Shown: positions 1 through 8,098 of the stretch, one piece after another
Numbering within the stretch: the first letter of the stretch is position 1
How the letters are laid out: every line of letters starts with the position of its first letter
Assembly (NCBI RefSeq): GCF_004365355.1
Contig: NZ_SODP01000005.1
Coordinates: forward strand, 511,111-575,110
Direction of reading: 5' to 3'
Length of the DNA: 64,000 nt
From: Kribbella pratensis
GTDB taxonomy: Bacteria; Actinomycetota; Actinomycetes; Propionibacteriales; Kribbellaceae
Program-made: the position numbers and the translations under genes
Notes under the pieces: model-generated
Seen by the model: the letters and a program-made list of their open reading frames with translations, nothing else
Told to the model about the DNA's origin: nothing
Database searches by the model: none

Positions 1-225
1 CAGGATGCTGCCCGAGTCGATGGGTTCCAGCCGGTTGATCGCGCGGCAGAGCGTTGACTTCCCGGAACCGGACGGGCCGATCACGACCACGACCTCGCCC
101 TTGGCGATGGACAGGTCGATGTCCTTCAGCACGTGCAGTTCGCCGAAGTGTTTGTTGACACCGGACAGTGCCACCAACCCGGCCCTGTTCTGAGTGTCTG
201 GCGTGAGAGTGCCGGAATCGCTCAT
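1..225 (-). CDS. gluA: Glutamate-type ABC transporter ATP-binding protein (5' part, cut by window edge)
   Basis: Only the first 75 codons are present; the gene runs off the left edge. The translation opens MSDSGTLTPDTQ and contains VNKHFGELHVLKDIDL followed by Walker A GPSGSGKST (about residues 52-60) and the CRAINRLEPIDSG stretch, which is characteristic of polar amino-acid (glutamate/glutamine) importers of the GluA/GlnQ family. It would energise amino-acid uptake at the cytoplasmic face of the membrane. In actinobacteria gluABCD commonly lies close to miaB, so this is probably backbone. The 142 bp from 226 to 367 hold its promoter region and nothing else I recognise. The symbol is by family resemblance, as most of the protein is missing. 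Confidence 0.8.
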   Translation of the reverse strand, partial: MSDSGTLTPDTQNRAGLVALSGVNKHFGELHVLKDIDLSIAKGEVVVVIGPSGSGKSTLCRAINRLEPIDSGSIL

Positions 226-367
226 GGCCAGAACCTACTGGAGCCGGGGGTGCGGTCGCAGGCCCGGGTGGTACCCCCTTGGTAACGATCTGCAATAAAC
301 CGGCGCTGACCGTAGCCCGGTGGTCACGGACTGCTCGCGATTGTTCGTTTGTGAGCGGCTCGCCCGC

Positions 368-2059
368 TCAGGTGACGATTCCGTACTCGCGAATCTTGCG
401 ATAGATCGTCGCGCGTGACATTCCCAACGCTGCCGCGGCAGCCTTCTTGTCGCCGTCGTACGTCGAGAGCGCGTCGACGATCGCGTCCCGTTCGAGGGCC
501 TCGATCGGGGTCAGCTGCCGGCGGGTGGTGGCTCTGCACTCGGGCGGCAGGTCGGCCAACTCGACCACCCCTGACCGGCGTCGCCTGGCGACCGCGGTGA
601 GGACAGCGCGCAGATGGGTGATGTTTCCCGACCACGGCAGCCGCATCAGCTGGTTCATCGTGGCGGGAGAGAAGGTGAGGCCGCTGATGCCCGCCTTGGC
701 AAGCAACGACCGGACCAGCGCGGGAATGTCCTCGACGTGATGCCGCAGCGGCGGCACCTCGACGGCCCGGGGGAAGAACGCGAGCAGCTCGTCGGCGATC
801 TCGGACCGGTCGGCCGGCAGCGTGAGCGCGACCCAGGCGTCGCCGGCGATCGCGCCGTCCCGGACGTTCTGCAGCAATTCGGTCAGTCCGTCGAGGACCT
901 CGCCGGTCAGCAGGTGCGCCCGCCGGACGATCAGGTCGGCGCCGGAATCCAGCTCGGCCCGTGCCTCGGTCAGCAGGTCGTCGCCCATCGCCTCAGGATC
1001 GAGTACGACGAGCCGGCGCTCAGGCGCCACATGCCGGCGTACGGCGCGCAGCATGGTCAGCTTGCCCGTCCCCGCCTCGCCGTCGGCGATCAGCCACTCG
1101 GACCGGCTGCACGCCTCCAGCAGCTCTTGCGTGACGTGCTGCCAGACCGCGCTCGTCCCGGTCGTCCCGGGAATCAACGGCGCCCGGGCGCCCTGGGGAC
1201 TGCGGACCGGCGCCCGTTGCTCCTTGATCTGGATCACGCCGCCGGCCAAGGTGTCGCCGAGGAAGGTCGGGCGATAGGCCAGTCGCGCGGTAGTCCCGCT
1301 GGGTAGATCGGTAATGAATACAAGCGGTTTGGTGCCGCCGCGCGCATCCCGCGTGCGGTCGATGAGCGCCGCCTGGTCGTTGGCGTCGAACCGGGCCTGG
1401 GCGTAGGCGTTCATCATGAACACCTCGTCGCCGAGCGCCAGCACCGGACCGCCGCTGTGCCGGCAGGCCGCGTAGTAGTCGCTCAGCAAGGCGTGGTCGA
1501 GCGCGTTCGCCTCCTCGACGACGCGGTCGTGGATCCGCCGCGCGGCGAGTTTGGCGAACGACAGCAGGATCGAGTTCGAGTTCCTGGCCTGGGTGGTGAT
1601 GTCGAGTACGCCGAGCAGGCCGCCGGTGACGGGATGCGTGATCGGGGCGCCGGCGCACGAGAACATCCGCAGCTTCCCGTTGTAATGCTCGGCTCCGTCG
1701 ATCAGGATCGGTCCGCCCACCTCGAGCGCAGTACCGATCCCGTTCGTGCCGACGGCGGACTCGGCGTACTGGAATCCAGGCGCGAGGTCGACCGAATCCA
1801 GCCGACGCAGCAGGGACGGGTCGCCGCCGCGGCGGTCGAGGACGACGCCTTTGGCGTCGGTCAGGATGATGCAGACCGGCTCGTTGTGCAGCTCCGACGA
1901 CAGTGCGTCGATCACGGGCCGGGCCGCCCGCATCAGCGTCGTCTCGCGGTCGATCCGGTCGAAGTACTTCGGGGCGGGGCGGTCGACGTCGACCTGCGAC
2001 GCCTGTGAGCGCTCCCACGACACTCGGATGGGATCTCGGACCGGCTGTGCAGCGCCCAT
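368..2059 (-). CDS. GAF / degenerate AAA+ / Fis-type regulator of the propane operon (AcoR/MimR-like)
   Basis: 563 residues. I start at ATG 2059 because an AAGGAG ribosome site precedes it; the reading frame stays open far upstream over prmA, which is an artefact. The N-terminal GAF part carries the AcoR hallmark AVGTNGIGTALE (102-113). The AAA+ region (about 300-490) keeps a Walker A-like GEAGTGK (327-333) but has no acidic Walker B pair (DLIVRRAHLL, 376-385) and no GAFTGA sigma-54 contact loop. The C-terminal Fis-type helix-turn-helix (about 520-560) is intact (LGMSRATIYRKI). Similar genes sit beside prm/mim operons in Rhodococcus, Gordonia and Mycolicibacterium, where MimR activates transcription. 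Position and divergence from prmA suggest it senses an alkane, alcohol or ketone and activates prm; that is inference. Confidence 0.85.
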   Translation of the reverse strand: MGAAQPVRDPIRVSWERSQASQVDVDRPAPKYFDRIDRETTLMRAARPVIDALSSELHNEPVCIILTDAKGVVLDRRGGDPSLLRRLDSVDLAPGFQYAESAVGTNGIGTALEVGGPILIDGAEHYNGKLRMFSCAGAPITHPVTGGLLGVLDITTQARNSNSILLSFAKLAARRIHDRVVEEANALDHALLSDYYAACRHSGGPVLALGDEVFMMNAYAQARFDANDQAALIDRTRDARGGTKPLVFITDLPSGTTARLAYRPTFLGDTLAGGVIQIKEQRAPVRSPQGARAPLIPGTTGTSAVWQHVTQELLEACSRSEWLIADGEAGTGKLTMLRAVRRHVAPERRLVVLDPEAMGDDLLTEARAELDSGADLIVRRAHLLTGEVLDGLTELLQNVRDGAIAGDAWVALTLPADRSEIADELLAFFPRAVEVPPLRHHVEDIPALVRSLLAKAGISGLTFSPATMNQLMRLPWSGNITHLRAVLTAVARRRRSGVVELADLPPECRATTRRQLTPIEALERDAIVDALSTYDGDKKAAAAALGMSRATIYRKIREYGIVT

Positions 2060-2127
2060 AGCGGTCTCCTTCACGTCCGTCACCAGCGAACTTCGACCAA
2101 CGGTAGCTGCCCAGGCTGTGACCGCCA

Positions 2128-2140
2128 TCTCACATTGAGA
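2128..2140. promoter_or_regulatory. Candidate operator in the regulator-prmA divergent promoter region
   Basis: A 13-bp perfect palindrome, TCTCA-cat-TGAGA, lies in the 141-bp region between the divergent regulator and prmA, about 60 bp before the prmA start. A site for the AcoR-like regulator is the simplest reading, but no binding evidence exists here. Confidence 0.4.
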
Positions 2141-2200
2141 CACGGAGACGTCCGTCAGGCGGCTTTCATCTCCTATCAACCCCGATGATGGAGGCCCACA

Positions 2201-3844
2201 TTGAGCAGGCAGAGTCTTACCAAGGCCCACGCCAAGATCACCGAGTTGTCCTGGGAACCGACGTTCGCGACCCCGGCGACCCGGTTCGGCACCGACTACA
2301 CCTTCGAGAAGGCGCCGAAGAAGGATCCGCTGAAGCAGATCATGCGGTCCTACTTCCCGATGGAGGAGGAGAAGGACAACCGCGTGTACGGCGCCATGGA
2401 CGGCGCGATCCGCGGCAACATGTTCCGTCAGGTGCAGCAGCGCTGGCTGGAGTGGCAGAAGCTGTTCCTCAGCATCATCCCGTTCCCGGAGATCTCCGCG
2501 GCCCGGGCGATGCCGATGGCGATCGACGCCGTACCGAACCCGGAGATCCACAACGGGCTCGCCGTACAGATGATCGACGAGGTCAGGCACTCGACGATCC
2601 AGATGAACCTCAAGCGCCTGTACATGAACAACTACATCGACCCGGCCGGTTTCGACATGACCGAGAAGGCGTTCGCGAACAACTACGCGGGCACCATCGG
2701 CCGGCAGTTCGGCGAGGGGTTCATCACCGGTGACGCGATCACCGCGGCGAACATCTACCTGACCGTCGTCGCGGAGACCGCCTTCACCAACACGCTGTTC
2801 GTGGCGATGCCGGACGAGGCCGCGGCCAACGGCGACTACCTGTTGCCGACGGTCTTCCACTCGGTCCAGTCCGACGAGTCGCGGCACATCAGCAACGGGT
2901 ACTCGATCCTGCTGATGGCGCTGGCCGACGAGCGCAACCGGCCGCTGCTGGAACGCGACCTGCGCTACGCGTGGTGGAACAACCACTGTGTCGTGGATGC
3001 CGCGATCGGCACGTTCATCGAGTACGGCACGAAGGACCGGCGCAAGGACCGGGAGAGCTATGCGGAGATGTGGCGGCGGTGGATCTACGACGACTACTAC
3101 CGCAGCTACCTGCTGCCGCTGGAGAAGTACGGCCTCACGATTCCGCACGACCTGGTCGAGGAAGCGTGGAACCGGATCACCACCAAGGGCTACGTGCACG
3201 AGGTCGCGCGGTTCTTCGCCACCGGCTGGCCGGTGAACTACTGGCGGATCGACGCGATGACCGACAAGGACTTCGAGTGGTTCGAGGAGAAGTACCCCGG
3301 CTGGTACTCGAAGTACGGCAAGTGGTGGGAGAACTACAACCGGCTCGCGTACCCCGGCAAGAACAAGCCGATCGCGTTCGAAGAGGTCGGCTACCAGTAC
3401 CCGCACCGCTGCTGGACCTGCATGGTGCCGGCGCTGATCCGCGAGGACATGGTCACCGAGAAGGTCGACGACCAGTGGCGCACCTACTGCTCGGAGACCT
3501 GCTACTGGACCGACGCGGTCGCGTTCCGCGGTGAGTACGACGGCCGGCCGACCCCGAACATGGGCCGCCTGACCGGCTTCCGCGAGTGGGAGACCCTGCA
3601 CCACAACAAGGACCTGGCCGACATCGTGCAGGACCTCGGGTACGTGCGCGACGACGGCAAGACCCTGATCGGCCAGCCGCACCTCGACCTGGACCCGAAG
3701 AAGATGTGGACCCTCGACGACGTCCGCGGCAACACGTTCATGAGCCCGAACGTGCTGCTCAACGAGATGTCCGACGCCGAGCGCGAGGCCCACATCGCGG
3801 CCTACAAGGCCAACGGAACCGCCTCCACCCACCCGGCAGCCTGA
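2201..3844 (+). CDS. prmA: Propane 2-monooxygenase hydroxylase, large (alpha) subunit
   Basis: 547 residues, starting at TTG 2201 behind GGAGG. This is the catalytic subunit of a soluble di-iron monooxygenase of the propane/short-chain ketone type. The carboxylate-bridged di-iron ligands can be read directly: E97 (PFPEIS), E127-x2-H130 (DEVRH), E192 (AETAF) and E226-x2-H229 (DESRH). A Cys-rich segment (HRCWTCMVPAL ... YCSETCYW) lies near residue 405, as in PrmA/MimA. It would oxidise propane, mainly to 2-propanol in characterised Gordonia and Rhodococcus systems; acetone and phenol are known side substrates of relatives. It is first in a tight operon with the reductase, beta subunit, coupling protein and a dedicated GroEL. 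Substrate range cannot be fixed from sequence. Confidence 0.95.
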   Translation: MSRQSLTKAHAKITELSWEPTFATPATRFGTDYTFEKAPKKDPLKQIMRSYFPMEEEKDNRVYGAMDGAIRGNMFRQVQQRWLEWQKLFLSIIPFPEISAARAMPMAIDAVPNPEIHNGLAVQMIDEVRHSTIQMNLKRLYMNNYIDPAGFDMTEKAFANNYAGTIGRQFGEGFITGDAITAANIYLTVVAETAFTNTLFVAMPDEAAANGDYLLPTVFHSVQSDESRHISNGYSILLMALADERNRPLLERDLRYAWWNNHCVVDAAIGTFIEYGTKDRRKDRESYAEMWRRWIYDDYYRSYLLPLEKYGLTIPHDLVEEAWNRITTKGYVHEVARFFATGWPVNYWRIDAMTDKDFEWFEEKYPGWYSKYGKWWENYNRLAYPGKNKPIAFEEVGYQYPHRCWTCMVPALIREDMVTEKVDDQWRTYCSETCYWTDAVAFRGEYDGRPTPNMGRLTGFREWETLHHNKDLADIVQDLGYVRDDGKTLIGQPHLDLDPKKMWTLDDVRGNTFMSPNVLLNEMSDAEREAHIAAYKANGTASTHPAA

Positions 3845-3854
3845 GGAGGACCCG

Positions 3855-4895
3855 GTGGCCGACAAGCACCGTATCCAGTTCGAACCGGTCGGCATCGAGA
3901 TGGAGGTCGGCGAGGAGGAGAAGATCCTCGACGCCGCGTTCCGGCAGGGGATCCATCTGATGCACGGCTGCCGGGAAGGGCAGTGCTCGGCGTGCAAGTC
4001 GTACCTGCTCGAGGGTGACATCCAGATGGAGCGCTACTCGACGTTCGCCTGCAACGACGCGGAGGTGGCCGAGGGTTACGTGCTGCTCTGCAAGTCGCAC
4101 GCGTACAGCGACTGCACGATCGAGCTGCTGAACTACGACGAGGACGAACTGCTCGGCGGCATCCCGATCCGGACCGTCGGCACGCGGGTCGCGGCGATCG
4201 AACGGGTCACCCGCGACATCGTGTCGCTGCGGCTCGAACCCGCCGAGCAGTTCGACTTCAGGCCGGGGCAGTACGTCGACATCACGATCCCCGGCACCGA
4301 CGAACACCGCTCGTTCTCGATGGCCACAACACCCGGGACACCATCGGGTGAGATCGAGTTCCTGATCAAGAAGTACCCCGGCGGCCGGTTCTCCGGCCTG
4401 CTCGACGACGGCCTGGCGGTCGGCGACGAACTGTCCATGACCGGCCCGTATGGCTCGTCGACGTTGAAGGACGGGCACGTGTTGCCGGTGGTCTGCGTGG
4501 CCGGCGGGGCGGGGATGGCGCCCATCCTGTCGATCCTGCGGCACCTGAAGGAGACCGGCAGTACGCGTCCGGTCCGGTTCTACTACGGCGCGCGGACGGC
4601 GGCCGACCTGTTCTACCTGGAGGCGATCAAGGAGCTCGGTGCGGACCTCACCGGCTTCGAGTTCATCGCCTGCCTGTCCGAGTCGGCTCAGGACTCAGAG
4701 GGACTCCAGGTGGAGGAGGGCAACGTCACCGAGATCGTCGAACGGCGCGAGCCCGAGCTGCACCGCAGCGAGGTCTACCTGTGCGGCCCGCCGCCGATGG
4801 TCGACGCCGCCTTGACGTTGCTGGAGGCAAGCAACGTGCCGAAGGACCAGGTCTTCTACGACAAGTTCACCAGCCCAGCTACCGATGGAGCCTGA
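3855..4895 (+). CDS. prmB: Propane monooxygenase reductase (2Fe-2S, FAD, NADH)
   Basis: 346 residues, GTG start with GAGGAGG just upstream, 10 bp after prmA. An N-terminal plant-type ferredoxin domain has cluster ligands C39, C44, C47 and C79. A ferredoxin-reductase-type FAD domain follows with RSFS (152-155), then an NAD(P)-binding domain with AGGAGMAP (216-223) and a C-terminal YLCGPPPMVD. It passes electrons from NADH through FAD and 2Fe-2S to the PrmA di-iron centre. The alpha-reductase-beta-coupling order is that of prmABCD and mimABCD. All expected motifs are present. Confidence 0.95.
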   Translation: MADKHRIQFEPVGIEMEVGEEEKILDAAFRQGIHLMHGCREGQCSACKSYLLEGDIQMERYSTFACNDAEVAEGYVLLCKSHAYSDCTIELLNYDEDELLGGIPIRTVGTRVAAIERVTRDIVSLRLEPAEQFDFRPGQYVDITIPGTDEHRSFSMATTPGTPSGEIEFLIKKYPGGRFSGLLDDGLAVGDELSMTGPYGSSTLKDGHVLPVVCVAGGAGMAPILSILRHLKETGSTRPVRFYYGARTAADLFYLEAIKELGADLTGFEFIACLSESAQDSEGLQVEEGNVTEIVERREPELHRSEVYLCGPPPMVDAALTLLEASNVPKDQVFYDKFTSPATDGA

Positions 4896-4896
4896 G

Positions 4897-6003
4897 ATGA
4901 CCGAAACCACCCAGACGAAACAGCGCAGTTTTCCGAGCATAGAGTTCACCGACTCCGAGGCCGGCGCGCTGGAGTTCCCGAGCTCGCAGAGCCGGTCGTA
5001 CAACTACTACAAGCCGGCCAAGCTGCGGGCGACGATGTACGAGGACGTCACGGTCGACGTCCAGCCGGACCCCGATCGGCACCTGAGCCAGGGCTGGATC
5101 TACGGCTTCGGCAACGGCCCCGGCGGCTACCCGAAGGAGTGGACCGCCGCGAAGTCCTCGAACTGGCACGCGTTCCTCGACCCGAACGAGGAGTGGAACC
5201 AGACGATCTACCGGAACAACTCCGCGGTCGTCCGCCAGGTCGACCTCGGCCTGCAGAACGCCAAGCGGGCCAGGGCGTACGACGCCTGGAACCCGGCGTG
5301 GCTGAAGTTCGTCGAGCGGAACCTCGGCGCCTGGATGCACGCGGAGAACGGGCTCGCGCTGCACGTCTTCACCAGCATCCAGCGGTCCGGTCCGACGAAC
5401 ATGATCAACACCGCGGTCGCTGTGAACGCCGCGCACAAGATGCGGTTCGCCCAGGACCTCGCGCTCTTCAACCTGGATCTGTCGGAGGCGCACGTACCGT
5501 TCGACGGTTCGGCGCACAAGGAGGTCTGGCAGAGCGCGCCGGAGTGGCAGCCGACGCGTGAGGTGGTCGAGCGGCTGACCGCCGTCGGCGACTGGTGCGA
5601 GCTGCTCTTCGCCACCAACATCGTGTTCGAGCAGCTGGTCGGGTCGCTGTTCCGGACCGAGCTGGTGATGCAGATCGCGGCCCGCAACGGTGACTACATC
5701 ACGCCGACGATCGTCGGCACCGGCGAGCACGACTACGACCGCGACCTCTCGTACAGCCGCAACCTGTTCCGGCTGCTGACCAGGGACGCGGAGTTCGGCG
5801 AGACCAACAAGGTGCTGTTCGGCGAGTGGCTCGCGACCTGGGTGCCGCGCTGCCTCGACGCCGCCCACGCGCTGCAGCCGATCTGGTCCCAGCCGGCCGA
5901 GAAGTCGGTCACGTTCGCGGACAGCCTGGACGCGGCCAAGCAGAAGTTCCGTTCCGTGCTCGAGGACCTCGGGCTCGACACCCCGAAGGAGCTGGACCAG
6001 TGA
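4897..6003 (+). CDS. prmC: Propane monooxygenase hydroxylase, small (beta) subunit
   Basis: 368 residues when started at ATG 4897, one base after the prmB stop, with GGAG at 4887-4890. An in-frame ATG at 4885 exists but is less well placed. This is the ferritin-like beta subunit of the hydroxylase. It has the same general helical fold as PrmA but lacks the ExxH iron ligands, which is normal for the family. Recognisable segments include SRSYNYYKP near the N terminus and WNPAWLKFVERNLGAW in the middle. It stabilises the alpha2beta2 hydroxylase and helps dock the coupling protein. Translation is probably coupled to prmB. Confidence 0.92.
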   Translation: MTETTQTKQRSFPSIEFTDSEAGALEFPSSQSRSYNYYKPAKLRATMYEDVTVDVQPDPDRHLSQGWIYGFGNGPGGYPKEWTAAKSSNWHAFLDPNEEWNQTIYRNNSAVVRQVDLGLQNAKRARAYDAWNPAWLKFVERNLGAWMHAENGLALHVFTSIQRSGPTNMINTAVAVNAAHKMRFAQDLALFNLDLSEAHVPFDGSAHKEVWQSAPEWQPTREVVERLTAVGDWCELLFATNIVFEQLVGSLFRTELVMQIAARNGDYITPTIVGTGEHDYDRDLSYSRNLFRLLTRDAEFGETNKVLFGEWLATWVPRCLDAAHALQPIWSQPAEKSVTFADSLDAAKQKFRSVLEDLGLDTPKELDQ

Positions 6004-6341
6004 GCATGCAGTTCGGATCTGAAGCCGAGTTCTCCAACAAGACCGGCGTGACCTTGATGAACACCCCGATCGGCCGTGTCGTCGCCCAGGTGATGGGCGC
6101 GAAGGACGGCGTCGAGCTGACGGAGTACCCGTCGATGATCCGCGTCGACGGGACCGGCCTGCTCGACTTCGACTACGCCGAGCTGTCCGACGCGCTCGGG
6201 ATGGACTTCGACGGGTCGGTGTTCGAGGAGATCTCGTCCACCCACTACGGCCGGATGGTGCACCTGGACGACAAGACCATCCTGTTCGCCAGCCCCGAGG
6301 ACGCCGCCGAGTACATCGGCTTCGACCTCACCACGAAGTGA
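6000..6341 (+). CDS. prmD: Propane monooxygenase coupling (effector) protein
   Basis: 113 residues from GTG 6000, which overlaps the prmC stop (GTGA) and has AAGGAG eight bases upstream. ATG 6006 (111 residues) is the alternative. The small acidic protein contains GVTLMNTPIGRVVA and YPSMIRVDGTGLLDFDY, typical of MmoB/PrmD/MimD effector proteins that bind the hydroxylase and tune electron transfer and oxygen activation. It has no cofactor motif, as expected. Its length matches the family. Confidence 0.92.
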   Translation: MSMQFGSEAEFSNKTGVTLMNTPIGRVVAQVMGAKDGVELTEYPSMIRVDGTGLLDFDYAELSDALGMDFDGSVFEEISSTHYGRMVHLDDKTILFASPEDAAEYIGFDLTTK

Positions 6342-6347
6342 GCGCGC

Positions 6348-7367
6348 ATGTACGAGAAGAACGGTGAGAAGTACTACATCTGCGACGCGCACATCGCGTT
6401 GTGGGACGCGCGGGCCGAGAACCAGCGCAACATCCACGGCAAGCAGTTCATCGACTGCTTCTACGACTACCACAAGAACCTCAGCCCGGCCGAGGTCGTG
6501 TGGGACTACGACACCTACACCTACTACGGCGAGCAGCGGCTGCTGAAGGACCTCTTCGAGGACGGGTACGTCGATCACGCGATCTTCCAGCCCGCGATCC
6601 TGAGCGACTTCTACAAGCGCGGGTTCGGCCAGACCGAGGACGCTCTCGCGCTGACGCGGGCGCATCCGGACAAGCTGACCTACAACCACGCGTGGGATCC
6701 GCGCCACGAGGAGGCCGGCCTCGAGCAGCTCCGCAAGGACGCCGACCGGATGGGGCTGAAGGGCGTCAAGCTCTACACCGCCGAGTGGAACGGCGACTCC
6801 CGCGGGTGGAAGCTCGACAGCTTGTGGTCGCGGCGCTATCTCGAGGAGTGCCTGAAGCTCGGCATCAAGAACATCCACGTCCACAAGGGCCCCACCATCA
6901 GACCCCTGGACCGGGACGCCTTCGACGTCGCCGACATCGACCAGGTGGCGACCGACTACACCGAGCTGAACTTCATCGTCGAGCACGTCGGACTTCCCAG
7001 GCTCGAGGACTTCTGCTGGATCGCCACCCAGGAGCCCAACGTGTACGGCGGTCTCGCGGTCGCGATGCCGTTCATCCACAGCCGGCCCAGGTACTTCGCG
7101 CAGATCATCGGCGAACTGCTCTACTGGATCGGCGAGGACCGGATCCTGTTCTCGTCCGACTACGCGCTCTGGACGCCGAAGTGGCTGGTCGAGCAGTTCG
7201 TCGACTTCCAGATCCCGGCGGACCAGACCGAGTACGCGCCGATCACGACGGCCCAGAAGAAGAAGATCCTCGGGCTGAACGCGGCCGCCCTGTACGACCT
7301 CGACGTACCCGAGGAACTGCGGCTGCCGGCCGGCGTCGGGGCGACCGAAGAAGCAGTGGCGTCATGA
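6348..7367 (+). CDS. Amidohydrolase-2 family protein of the propane operon
   Basis: 339 residues, ATG seven bases after prmD. It is a TIM-barrel metal-dependent hydrolase of the amidohydrolase-2 (ACMSD-like) group: CDAHIALWD near the N terminus replaces the usual HxH with a single His, IHVHKGP is in the middle, NFIVEHVGLPR follows, and ILFSSDYALWTP is near the C terminus. A homologue occupies the same position in Rhodococcus jostii RHA1 and mycobacterial prm/mim clusters. Its substrate is unknown; suggestions of a role in hydroxylase assembly or in metabolite clearance are inference. Its stop overlaps the next start (ATGA). Confidence 0.85.
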   Translation: MYEKNGEKYYICDAHIALWDARAENQRNIHGKQFIDCFYDYHKNLSPAEVVWDYDTYTYYGEQRLLKDLFEDGYVDHAIFQPAILSDFYKRGFGQTEDALALTRAHPDKLTYNHAWDPRHEEAGLEQLRKDADRMGLKGVKLYTAEWNGDSRGWKLDSLWSRRYLEECLKLGIKNIHVHKGPTIRPLDRDAFDVADIDQVATDYTELNFIVEHVGLPRLEDFCWIATQEPNVYGGLAVAMPFIHSRPRYFAQIIGELLYWIGEDRILFSSDYALWTPKWLVEQFVDFQIPADQTEYAPITTAQKKKILGLNAAALYDLDVPEELRLPAGVGATEEAVAS

Positions 7368-8098
7368 TCGCGGTCGCCGCATCGCTGGAGTTGGAGGCCG
7401 AGGTCGTGGCGGCGCTGGCGACCGTCATCGATCCCGAGCTGGACCAGCCCATCACCGACCTCGGCTTCGTCCGGTCGATCCGGATCGACGATGCCGGCGT
7501 GACCGTGCACCTACGGCTGCCGACCTCGTTCTGCGCACCCAACTTCGCCTACCTGATGGCATCCGACGCAGTCGACGCGCTGCGTCGGGTGCCGGGCGTG
7601 GGTGCGGTGAGTGTGCTGCTCGACGATCACCACGACTCGGACAAGATCAACGCCGGCCTGGCCGCGAACGCGGGCTATGTCGGCACCTTCGGCGACGAGG
7701 CCGATCAGGACCTCGACGAACTGCGCCGTACTTTCCAGCGCAAGGCGCACACGGCGGCGATGGAGCGGTGTGTGATGGCGCTGCTCCGGTCGACCGGCAA
7801 GACCATCGAGGAGTTGCCGGGGCTCACGCTCTGGCACCTGCCCGGCGGTCCGCAGAAAGACGCATTGCTTCGCAGGCGGACAGACATCGGGCTCGGGATC
7901 CGGCCCGAGGATCTCGTGCTGGTCGACGACGACGGCGTACCTGTGCCACCGGAGGCTGCGTCGCTGCGGTTGCGGTTCGCGAAGGCCGTCCGGATCTCGG
8001 TCGAGGGCAACGCGCACTTCTGCCGCGGCCTGCTCAAGACCCGGTACGACGACGAGCCGCCGACAACCCGGATCACCAATACGAGGAGGAGTCGATGA
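7364..8098 (+). CDS. DUF59 (MIP18/PaaD-like) protein of the propane operon
   Basis: 244 residues, ATG overlapping the preceding stop. The first 90 or so residues form a DUF59 domain: ATVIDPELDQPITDLGFV is the signature, followed by FCAPNF with one Cys near residue 58, and VPGVGAVSVLL. DUF59 proteins act in iron-sulfur or metal-centre assembly (SufT, PaaD, MIP18). The C-terminal 150 residues match nothing I can name and include three further Cys residues. Co-transcription with a di-iron enzyme suggests a role in metal insertion or reductase cluster assembly, which is inference from position. Confidence 0.8.
   Translation: MIAVAASLELEAEVVAALATVIDPELDQPITDLGFVRSIRIDDAGVTVHLRLPTSFCAPNFAYLMASDAVDALRRVPGVGAVSVLLDDHHDSDKINAGLAANAGYVGTFGDEADQDLDELRRTFQRKAHTAAMERCVMALLRSTGKTIEELPGLTLWHLPGGPQKDALLRRRTDIGLGIRPEDLVLVDDDGVPVPPEAASLRLRFAKAVRISVEGNAHFCRGLLKTRYDDEPPTTRITNTRRSR

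Noticed and set aside
368..4021. A 1217-codon open frame on the minus strand
   Set aside because: Only 368-2059 is a real regulator. The upstream part is antisense to prmA and has no family resemblance, and a good ribosome site marks the start at 2059.
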